In this document: positions 1 to 5,338 of the stretch, one piece after another
Layout: each line of letters starts with the position of its first letter
Numbering within the stretch: position 1 is the first letter of the stretch
Source: Frankiales bacterium
Lineage (GTDB): Bacteria; Actinomycetota; Actinomycetes; JAFAQI01
Assembly (NCBI GenBank): GCA_019246495.1
Contig: JAFAQI010000277.1
Location: 1-5,338 of the forward strand
Direction: 5' to 3'
Length of the DNA stretch: 5,338 nucleotides
Position numbers and translations under genes: made by a program
Notes under the pieces: model-generated
Seen by the model: only the letters and a program-made list of their open reading frames with translations
The model's database searches: none
Told to the model about the DNA's origin: nothing

Positions 1-2
1 GG

Positions 3-554
3 CTGCGCGCACCCGTCGCGGCCGAGGTGGACCGGCGTCGCGTTCTGCTCGGCGCCCGCGCTGTCCTCGTCGCCGGCGTCGCGACGCTGGCGACGGGTGG
101 TCTGACCGCGTGGCTGGGGAGAGCCGTCGGCGGGACGAAGAAGCGACCGTCGGCGCTCGGTGCAGCTCCTCGGCGCGACCCGGGAAGCTCCGGCAGCCCC
201 AGTACCTCGCCACAACCGACCGCCGGCAGCGCAAGCGCCTCACCCGTTTCTGGCACGGTCATCGGTCGGGCGAGCCAGGTGCCGGTGGGGCAGGCCGGTC
301 GCTTCACCGATCCCAAGAGCGGCGATCCTGCGTGGGTCGTGCACCCCAGCGCCGGGACGTTCGTTGCGTTCTCTGCCGTGTGCACCCACGCCGGCTGCGG
401 TGTGCAGTTCGACGCGGGCAGCATGCAGTTCGTCTGCCCGTGTCACGGCGGCGCCTACGACGCGAAGTCCGGGCGCGTGCTCGCGGGCCCACCGCCGTCC
501 CCACTGCCGCGCATCCCGGTGCGCGTCGTCAACGGCGAGCTCCGGGTGGACTGA
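3..554 (+). CDS. Rieske [2Fe-2S] domain protein with N-terminal Tat-like/membrane segment (5' end possibly outside window)
   Basis: Numbering is from the GTG at 27. A twin-arginine-like stretch (DRRRVLL, residues 2-8) precedes a hydrophobic segment (about 11-32), then a Ser/Pro/Ala/Thr-rich linker (about 40-78) and a C-terminal Rieske fold. Both cluster-binding boxes are intact: C119-T-H121-A-G-C124 and C137-P-C139-H140-G-G. By family rule C119, H121, C137 and H140 bind the 2Fe-2S cluster and C124-C139 form the disulfide. The GPPPSPLPRIPVRV segment after box II is also typical. The domain should carry electrons on the outer face of the membrane; the redox partner cannot be read from the window. 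The frame stays open to the left edge (residues LRAPVAAE precede the GTG) and the GTG has no clear Shine-Dalgarno. The protein may therefore begin upstream, perhaps as a multi-spanning membrane protein whose last helix leads into the Rieske domain. The Rieske call is secure; the start and full architecture are not. Confidence 0.9.
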   Translation: MRAPVAAEVDRRRVLLGARAVLVAGVATLATGGLTAWLGRAVGGTKKRPSALGAAPRRDPGSSGSPSTSPQPTAGSASASPVSGTVIGRASQVPVGQAGRFTDPKSGDPAWVVHPSAGTFVAFSAVCTHAGCGVQFDAGSMQFVCPCHGGAYDAKSGRVLAGPPPSPLPRIPVRVVNGELRVD

Positions 555-559
555 CGCTT

Positions 560-1495
560 CTATCGACCGGTTGCGCGGCGCACGATCATCGCCAACTGGA
601 ACAGGTCCATGGTCCGCTCGGTCAGCACCAGGGCAATGATGACTGCGGCTGCGCTGATGACCACGGGCGGCAGCATGAAAGCCGGTCGGACCGGTGAGAG
701 CGGCATGCGGAGTACGGCGATGCGTCGCTCGACTGCGACGAGAGCAGCCGCTAGGGCAACTGACTGGTGGTGTGGGAAGCGCGCTCGGCCTGGCTTGCGC
801 GCCGCCAGTTCGAGCGCCTCGGCGACGGCAGTGCGTGAGCTCGCCTGTGCCGCCTCCTCGTCCGCCCAGCGTTCGACGAGGTAGCTCACCGCCACCGGCA
901 ACCGGAAGAGGAGTGGGTTGGCTGCCGCCAGCACGCTTGCCGCGCGCGTGTAGCGGTCGTGGTGGTGCGACAGATGTGCGCGCTCATGAGCCAGAACCGC
1001 GCGGCGCTGTTCGGCATTGAGACTGCGAATCAGCCCGCGGGTCAGCAGGATGGTGTCGCCGTCGATCGCGAGAGCGTCGCGTTCATCCGTCGGCAAGACG
1101 ATGAGACCGCCCGCAGCGGGCCCAAGCCTGCGACGGAACGCCCGCACCGCGGCAACAGACCGGCGTTGCCGGCGGACTTCCCGCACGGTGCTGGCGACGG
1201 ACGCGCACAAACACAACAGTGAGACCGCACCGATGCTCACTTCGACCGTCGAATGTTGCTTGAAGACGACATCGGACCACCGGCCGTCCGCCAACACGTC
1301 GGATCGCCCAGCGACAGGTAGCGCCACCATGACGAGGATGACCGCGGTTGCTGCGGCGACGAGCGCGGAACAGCCCAACAGCACGCGGGCGGCGACCTGC
1401 GGCGGGAGATGGTCGGACCAACGCGGGATGGTCAACCCGAACGCACCGGCAAGCAGCAGCGCGAGCATCGGCCACACTTCCGGGCCTGCGGGCAT
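560..1495 (-). CDS. M56-family (BlaR1/MecR1-like) integral membrane zinc metallopeptidase
   Basis: This 311-residue protein has hydrophobic segments near residues 7-24, 36-62, 85-105 and 270-292, plus a weaker one near 188-205. The cytoplasmic protease region carries the zinc motif H170-E-R-A-H174 in the context AVLAHERAHLSHHHDR. Downstream ERWADEEA (208-215) supplies the likely third ligand, E208. In the M56 family the protease is activated by a membrane signal and causes cleavage of the cognate BlaI/MecI repressor. Staphylococcal BlaR1 is close to 600 residues because of an extracellular penicillin-binding sensor; that domain is absent here, as in the short actinobacterial versions, so the signal is unknown. 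The ATG overlaps the repressor stop by one base (TGATG), which argues for translational coupling and supports this start. Its stop lies 5 bases from the convergent Rieske gene. It is annotated as BlaR-like, but nothing in the sequence shows a beta-lactam role. Confidence 0.92.
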   Translation of the reverse strand: MPAGPEVWPMLALLLAGAFGLTIPRWSDHLPPQVAARVLLGCSALVAAATAVILVMVALPVAGRSDVLADGRWSDVVFKQHSTVEVSIGAVSLLCLCASVASTVREVRRQRRSVAAVRAFRRRLGPAAGGLIVLPTDERDALAIDGDTILLTRGLIRSLNAEQRRAVLAHERAHLSHHHDRYTRAASVLAAANPLLFRLPVAVSYLVERWADEEAAQASSRTAVAEALELAARKPGRARFPHHQSVALAAALVAVERRIAVLRMPLSPVRPAFMLPPVVISAAAVIIALVLTERTMDLFQLAMIVRRATGR

Positions 1496-1854
1496 CAGCG
1501 CCTACGCCGCAGAAGTTCTGCCGCGGCCTTGCGGTCCGCGGCACTGAGCCCGCCGAGGAAACGCGCGAGGACCGCGCGGTGGTCGTCCCCTTCGGCGAGG
1601 AATGCGTGCATCTGTTCAGCCAGGTGCTCCGCGCGTCCGGCGGTCGGCGCGTAACGAAACACGCGGTCGCCGGGTTCACGCGAGCGGACGACGAGATCCT
1701 TGTGCATCAGACGCGTCAGGATCGTCATGACCGTCGTCTCTGCGAGATCGCCACCCAGGGCGCCGCGCACCTGCGCCGCGGTCATCGGTTCGTCCGTCGA
1801 CCACAGGGCCGTGAGCACTTCGGCCTCGAGTTCGCCGGCACCTCGCCTTGTCAC
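1495..1854 (-). CDS. blaI: BlaI/MecI/CopY-family winged-helix transcriptional repressor
   Basis: With a GTG start at 1854 the protein has 119 residues. The N-terminal winged helix begins with GELEAEVLTALW and includes the recognition region ETTVMTILTRLMHKDLV (39-55), followed by a wing and RVFRYAP. All are hallmarks of BlaI/MecI repressors, which bind TACA/TGTA-type dyads as dimers. The C-terminal helical part (about 72-119) is the usual dimerisation region. It ends in AVLARFLGGLSAADR, where R98-F99 aligns with the N-F bond cleaved in staphylococcal BlaI/MecI. A TTG at 1860 would add two residues. GTG is preferred because TAGGA lies 7 bases upstream and homologues usually begin just before the GELE segment. 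The gene leads an operon with the M56 peptidase and probably represses itself through the dyad immediately upstream. The family is certain; the gene symbol marks family resemblance, not a proven link to beta-lactams. Confidence 0.93.
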   Translation of the reverse strand: MTRRGAGELEAEVLTALWSTDEPMTAAQVRGALGGDLAETTVMTILTRLMHKDLVVRSREPGDRVFRYAPTAGRAEHLAEQMHAFLAEGDDHRAVLARFLGGLSAADRKAAAELLRRRR

Positions 1855-1861
1855 ACACAAA

Positions 1862-1870
1862 TCCTACCCT
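1862..1870 (-). promoter_or_regulatory. Ribosome binding site of the BlaI-family gene, overlapping a -10-like hexamer
   Basis: Read on the minus strand, AGGGTAGGA contains two purine-rich blocks. TAGGA sits 7 bases before the GTG at 1854, and AGGG sits 6 bases before the TTG at 1860, so both starts are possible but the GTG is favoured. The hexamer TAGGAT (1866-1861) also fits the loose actinobacterial -10 pattern TAnnnT and would place transcription start close to the GTG, giving a leaderless message. I see no convincing -35 at the matching distance, so the ribosome-binding reading is preferred. Confidence 0.5.
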
Positions 1871-1873
1871 CGT

Positions 1874-1888
1874 TCTACAACGTGTAGA
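1874..1888. promoter_or_regulatory. Inverted repeat TCTACA-N3-TGTAGA, candidate BlaI operator
   Basis: Both 6-base arms are perfect reverse complements, separated by ACG. Known BlaI/MecI operators centre on TACA and TGTA half sites, which both arms contain. The dyad lies 19 bases upstream of the repressor GTG and 14 bases upstream of the divergent GTG at 1903, so a bound dimer could block transcription in both directions. A further half site, CTACAAC, recurs at 1919-1925 without a palindromic partner. Staphylococcal sites have a slightly different centre spacing, so binding is inferred from family, position and half-site sequence. Confidence 0.68.
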
Positions 1889-1902
1889 GCAATCCGGGTA
1901 AC

Positions 1903-3171
1903 GTGGGAGACGTGACAACTACAACCACCCACCCCTCGCCATCGCAGGCCTTCCGTGGCCGCCAAATGCTCAACAAAGTCCCCGAAATCACGGTGTATTT
2001 CTGGATCATCAAGATCCTGTGCACAACTGTCGGAGAGAGCTTCGCGGACTACATCAACGAAACGCTGGGCTTCGGGCTGACGAACACGACGCTCGTGTTC
2101 TCCGCCGCGTTGATCGTGGTGCTGATCGCGCAGTTCGTCGTCCGTCGATACGTCCCACCCATCTACTGGTCGGTTGTCGTGCTGATCAGCGTCGTCGGCA
2201 CCTTGCTGACGGACAACCTGACCGATGCGCACGGCGTCGCCCTATGGATCAGTACGACGATCTTCACCGGAGTGCTGATCGTCGTCTTCGGAGTGTGGTG
2301 GCTGCGCGAGCGCACCCTGTCGATCCACACGATCGTCACCACACCGCGTGAGAGCTTCTACTGGCTGACCGTGCTGGTGACGTTCGCGCTCGGCACCGCG
2401 GCGGGGGACTGGACGCTCGAGCTGACCGGGTGGGGCCCCGGCCCGTCGGTCATTCTTCCTGCCGGCCTGCTGTTGTCGGTGTTGATCGCGTGGCGCTTCG
2501 GTGCTGGACCCGTGCTGTCGTTCTGGATCGCGTTCATCCTCACCCGTCCCCTGGGCGCGAACATCGGTGACTTCCTCGGCTCGAGCCACGCCGATGGCGG
2601 CCTCGGGCTCGGCACCTTCGGCACCAGCATCTTGTTCCTCGCGCTCATCCTGGTGACGGTCGTCTACCTCATGATTTCCAAGGCTGACGTCACCGAGGAG
2701 GTCTACGCGCACCGGCCCGGCGCGGCGTACTCACTCGAGACGGACGACTCCGACGCCGACCTGCCGACGCGGCGCATCCTGGTCATCTCCGACCGCACCG
2801 GTGCCACCCCCGAGCTGCTGCGTGCGATCGAAGATGCCGCGCGTCGCGGACCGGCGCGCTTCCGGTTGGTCGTGCCCAATCCGGCGCAGGCCGAGATCCA
2901 CATGCGACACCCCGATCGGCACGAGAAGGCCGAGGAAGCGGAGCGGGTGCTGGAAGAGGCCACACCGGCGATCGAACGTGCGGTCGGCACTCGCGTGGTG
3001 GGCTCGGTGTCCATCCGCCACGACCCGATGGACGCGGTCGAGGAGACGCTGCACAACGAGCCCGTCGACGAAATCATCGTGTCGGTTGCCCCGCACGGCG
3101 TCGCGCGCTGGCTACATCAGGACCTGCCGCACCGCCTCGAGCACTTCGGCCTGCCGATCACTGTCGCCTGA
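1903..3171 (+). CDS. DUF347/COG4705-like four-repeat membrane protein fused to a cytoplasmic USP-like domain
   Basis: Residues 1-260 form a membrane domain that opens with LNKVPEITVYFWIIKIL, a signature I recognise from DUF347/COG4705 proteins of unknown function. Eight hydrophobic segments are visible (about 29-45, 62-80, 86-103, 113-133, 152-168, 181-198, 204-219, 240-258). They form four two-helix repeats, each with [FY]-W-x9-G-x4-D: W34/G44/D49, W89/G99/D104, W154/G164/D169 and W208/G218/D223. Basic residues fall at the N terminus and after even-numbered helices, placing both termini inside the cell. Residues about 288-422 form an alternating beta/alpha domain (RRILVISDR, RFRLVVPNP, DEIIVSVAP, LPITVA) like USP or related Rossmann-type folds, without the classic ATP-binding G-x2-G-x9-G[ST]. 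The function is unknown; four membrane aspartates hint at ion or small-solute transport, which is inference. A second GTG at 1912 (MTTTTTHPS) is an equally possible start, as neither has a good ribosome site. The gene is divergent from the BlaI-family repressor across a shared dyad. Confidence 0.88.
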   Translation: MGDVTTTTTHPSPSQAFRGRQMLNKVPEITVYFWIIKILCTTVGESFADYINETLGFGLTNTTLVFSAALIVVLIAQFVVRRYVPPIYWSVVVLISVVGTLLTDNLTDAHGVALWISTTIFTGVLIVVFGVWWLRERTLSIHTIVTTPRESFYWLTVLVTFALGTAAGDWTLELTGWGPGPSVILPAGLLLSVLIAWRFGAGPVLSFWIAFILTRPLGANIGDFLGSSHADGGLGLGTFGTSILFLALILVTVVYLMISKADVTEEVYAHRPGAAYSLETDDSDADLPTRRILVISDRTGATPELLRAIEDAARRGPARFRLVVPNPAQAEIHMRHPDRHEKAEEAERVLEEATPAIERAVGTRVVGSVSIRHDPMDAVEETLHNEPVDEIIVSVAPHGVARWLHQDLPHRLEHFGLPITVA

Positions 3172-3177
3172 GCGTCG

Positions 3178-3206
3178 GGCGGGGCGATCATCCGGATCGC
3201 CCCGCC
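3178..3206. terminator. Perfect 12-bp GC-rich hairpin between convergent genes
   Basis: GGCGGGGCGATC pairs perfectly with GATCGCCCCGCC around a 5-base loop (ATCCG). The hairpin starts 7 bases after the stop of the DUF347-USP gene and ends 10 bases before the stop of the leftward beta-propeller gene. Its position suits a bidirectional terminator. There is no U-tract on either side, which is common for high-GC actinobacterial terminators. Confidence 0.78.
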
Positions 3207-3216
3207 ACTCGCTCAG

Positions 3217-5338
3217 CTACATGCTCGGAACCGTCCGCTGGCGGCGCCGTACGCCGACAGTCACCAGCAACGATCCGACCAGCGCGAGGCCGACCGCATC
3301 ACCTTGACTCCGCACCGCCTCGGCCGCCGAGGTGAGTGCGCCCCACCCGGGAACGCCGCCCGGCGTCGCCGATGGTCCTGTCGGCAGCATCCCGACACCG
3401 GCCAGAGCAGGATGCTTCGGCAACGTCGTGGACAGGTGCGCGCGCTTCAGCGGATAGAGCCAGACCCCGAGGCCGTACGTCGCTGCCACCAGCGTCTTGC
3501 GGTTCGTCGAGAAGTTGAGCCCGAAGACGCGGGTAACCGGCATGCCCTTGCCCAGCCGCTGCCACCTCTTGCTCCCCAGCTTGGACACGAAGACGCCGTA
3601 GTCCGTTGCGGCGTAGGCATGCGAGCCCGCGACCTTGATGTCCCATACGTTGCCGCGCGGAAGGTTGCCCGAGACATCCTTCACGTGATCGCCGGCGTCG
3701 GTGCTCATCAGGACGCGCGGAGCCTTCACGCCGCCGAAGTCGACGCGGATCACGCTCGGCACAGTCGTCGCGATGTAGACGTGACGCACGTTGCGCGGGT
3801 CCATCGCCACGCCGTAGATCTGGCGCGCCGGCATGCCCTTGAGCTTGGCGAGGTGCCAGCACTTGTTCGTGCCGATCTGCGGCGTGCAGCCCTTCTTCAC
3901 GTTGGTCGCCAGCGCCCGGTCGGTCGCCTTGATCGGCAGCTTCACCGAGGACTGGCAGATGGCGCACGCTCCGGCGTAGAGATAAGGCCCGTTGACGTCC
4001 ACCGCTTCGGCGGAACGGTCGGTGCCATTCACCGATCCGAGGGTGTAGGACGCCTTCCAGTCACCGGTGTCCGTTGCGCCGCTGCCGGGGTTCGTCGCCG
4101 CACCCTTGGTCGTCTCGTAAATGGTGTGGGTCGCCAACACGATGTGCTTGGAGTTGTAGGGGTCCATCGCCGACGCACCCGGCTCGAAGGTCGGGTTACC
4201 GCAGTCACCACTGGCCGGGCACGGCGTGATGTCGCTCGTCGTCTTGCCGCCGTCGGTGGTGACATAGGTGTTGCCGTTGGCATTGCAGTAGAAGATGTTC
4301 GGATGCTTGCGGTCGATGGCGACCCAGCTGCCGTCCCCGCCGCAGATCTCGTAGGAGTTCTGTGACTTCGGCGGATAGAGCGATGTGCCGTTGTCTTGCA
4401 GGCCGGCGATGACCTCCCCGTTGCCGCCGAGCGCGGCGCGGTAGGGGAGCAGCTCGTCGAGCCGGGACACCGAAGTCCAGGCGCCGTTCTTGAACCCGGT
4501 CCCCGACGCGTGGTCCTGCCGGAACACACCTCCGTCGTTGCCGATCCACACCCGGCTGCGGCCATGGCCGCGGTTGACGAGGGCGACGCCGTGCTGGTCC
4601 GGGTGCGTGACCTGGCCGCCGTACGCGCCGGCACCGCCAGGACAGGACCCGGGCGGGGTAACGCCCGTGGCAACGATGCCGCAGGCCGACACGTAGGCGT
4701 CGATCGCGCGGAACGGCAGCGGCTTCGGGGCAGCTCCTGACACCGGGGCCGAAGTCGTCGCGTTGCCCTGGCTCTGGTAGACCTCCTCCTCACCGAGGAG
4801 CAGCCGCTGGCCGTTGGGGTCAAAGGCGATCCAGCCGTTGTACCAAGCCTGGATACCGGTGTTGTAGCCGAGAGCGCTCGCGCCGGACAGGATGCCCTGG
4901 CTGCTGCCGGGCGACGCGGTCAGTGCGTCCGAGGTCGCGACCTCGTCCCACGTCTTGCCGTCGTCGGACGAGCGATAGACGCCGTTCAGGCTGGTCGGGT
5001 GGGGCAGGCCGGTCGGGTTGACCGGGTCCACCGGACCGAGGAACCCGCCGGAACGGTGGCCGGCATCAGCGACGAGTGCGAACAGGTACTTGCCGTCGGG
5101 TGTCCACACGAGCCGGGTCCGGCCGATGGGGTCGTTGGACGGATGCCCGTACTGCTGCTCCCAGCCGTTGGCCTTGCTGTAGACGCCGTTCATCCGCTTG
5201 AACGTGCCGACCTTGCCGCGTTGCGCTGATCGGTAGAGGCCGTTGCCCGGTGCGGCGTGCGTGGTGGAGCCGTCGGGGTTGGTGATCGTTACGTTGCCCG
5301 CGACGTAGCCGACCGCCGCGAACACCTCGTAGTAGGGG
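3217..5338 (-). CDS. Extracellular BNR/sortilin-type beta-propeller protein with C-terminal membrane anchor (N-terminus beyond right edge)
   Basis: About 706 residues are visible and the frame runs off the right edge. The GTG at 5325 is an internal valine in PYYEVFAAVGY, not a convincing start. Numbering below is from that valine. An Asp-box S119-x-D-x-G-x-T-W126 (YRSSDDGKTW) is complete, and related blade motifs include WIGNDGGVF (260-268), AGLQDNGT (307-314), YVTTDGGKT (354-362), MSTDAGD (540-546) and YAATDYGVF (571-579). The blade end TLVAATYGLGVW (611-622) is typical of VPS10/sortilin-like and sialidase-like BNR propellers. Ten cysteines (an even number), including a cluster C454-x2-C457, C480 and C489, suit an oxidised extracellular protein. 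A Pro/Gly-rich stretch (about 645-662) leads to a hydrophobic segment (677-692) and the basic tail RRRQR, a C-terminal anchor. No catalytic residues are recognisable, so the likely role is binding or a surface scaffold. Ligand and enzyme activity are unknown. Confidence 0.87.
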   Translation of the reverse strand, partial: PYYEVFAAVGYVAGNVTITNPDGSTTHAAPGNGLYRSAQRGKVGTFKRMNGVYSKANGWEQQYGHPSNDPIGRTRLVWTPDGKYLFALVADAGHRSGGFLGPVDPVNPTGLPHPTSLNGVYRSSDDGKTWDEVATSDALTASPGSSQGILSGASALGYNTGIQAWYNGWIAFDPNGQRLLLGEEEVYQSQGNATTSAPVSGAAPKPLPFRAIDAYVSACGIVATGVTPPGSCPGGAGAYGGQVTHPDQHGVALVNRGHGRSRVWIGNDGGVFRQDHASGTGFKNGAWTSVSRLDELLPYRAALGGNGEVIAGLQDNGTSLYPPKSQNSYEICGGDGSWVAIDRKHPNIFYCNANGNTYVTTDGGKTTSDITPCPASGDCGNPTFEPGASAMDPYNSKHIVLATHTIYETTKGAATNPGSGATDTGDWKASYTLGSVNGTDRSAEAVDVNGPYLYAGACAICQSSVKLPIKATDRALATNVKKGCTPQIGTNKCWHLAKLKGMPARQIYGVAMDPRNVRHVYIATTVPSVIRVDFGGVKAPRVLMSTDAGDHVKDVSGNLPRGNVWDIKVAGSHAYAATDYGVFVSKLGSKRWQRLGKGMPVTRVFGLNFSTNRKTLVAATYGLGVWLYPLKRAHLSTTLPKHPALAGVGMLPTGPSATPGGVPGWGALTSAAEAVRSQGDAVGLALVGSLLVTVGVRRRQRTVPSM

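Noticed and set aside
1083..1679. Minus-strand 198-codon frame spanning the repressor-protease junction
   Set aside because: It overlaps two well-supported genes in another frame and its Arg/Ser/Pro-rich product resembles no family.
1880..1914. Three copies of ACGTG at 1880, 1901 and 1910
   Set aside because: Spacing is irregular, two copies arise from the GTG start candidates, and a 5-base motif is expected often in high-GC DNA. No regulator can be assigned.
1848..1918. TTGTCA hexamers on both strands (1848-1853 plus, 1918-1913 minus) as -35 elements
   Set aside because: Neither has a reasonable -10 hexamer at 16-19 bases, so no promoter could be supported.
2242..2712. Minus-strand 156-codon frame inside the DUF347-USP gene
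   Set aside because: Its Asp/Glu/Arg/Gln-rich composition is what the complement of hydrophobic membrane codons produces; it has no domain or ribosome site.
3372..3389. LPTG-like string near the C-terminus of the propeller (MLPTGPS), possible sortase signal
   Set aside because: It lacks the full LPxTG pattern and lies about 30 residues before the hydrophobic segment, too far for a normal sorting signal. A simple membrane anchor fits better.
3304..4365. Long plus-strand open frame (353 codons) opposite the beta-propeller gene
   Set aside because: Its translation is Arg/Ala/Val-rich with no recognisable domain, and it lies antisense to a clearly conserved propeller. It is a typical high-GC shadow frame.
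4786..4800. Perfect 6-bp hairpin CTCCTC-ACC-GAGGAG
   Set aside because: It lies inside the propeller coding sequence and arises from a GEEEV codon run, so it is probably incidental.

Overview
The window is GC-rich DNA, with strong G/C bias at third codon positions and GTG/TTG start codons. Its gene families (a Tat-type Rieske protein, a compact BlaI-M56 pair, a USP-like C-terminal domain) point to a high-GC actinomycete (Actinomycetota). I cannot name the genus from the sequence. Coding density is very high and no stretch over about 50 bases lacks a gene. I see no tRNA, rRNA, CRISPR array, insertion sequence or prophage.

Left part (1-1860): the end of an exported or membrane-anchored Rieske [2Fe-2S] protein runs rightward and stops 5 bases from the end of a leftward two-gene operon. 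That operon encodes a BlaI/MecI/CopY-family winged-helix repressor and a short M56 (BlaR1/MecR1-like) membrane metallopeptidase. The two genes overlap by one base (TGATG), so they are probably translationally coupled. The peptidase has the HExxH zinc motif but no penicillin-binding sensor domain, and no beta-lactamase gene lies nearby.

Middle (1855-3206): the repressor gene is divergent from a rightward 422-residue membrane protein gene. The gap of about 50 bases contains a perfect inverted repeat, TCTACA-N3-TGTAGA, which resembles BlaI/MecI operators and could control both directions. The membrane protein looks like a DUF347/COG4705 protein. It has eight predicted membrane segments arranged as four repeats, each carrying an exact [FY]-W-x9-G-x4-D signature, fused to a cytoplasmic USP-like alpha/beta domain. 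A perfect 12-bp hairpin follows its stop codon and probably serves as a bidirectional terminator.

Right part (3217-5338): a leftward gene, cut by the right edge, encodes a large extracellular BNR/sortilin-type beta-propeller with ten cysteines and a C-terminal membrane anchor.

The most interesting unit is the middle one: a BlaI repressor, its M56 protease and a divergent DUF347-USP fusion around one shared operator-like dyad. This suggests a signal-responsive membrane system unrelated to beta-lactam resistance. The regulatory link is inferred from position and the dyad and has not been shown.
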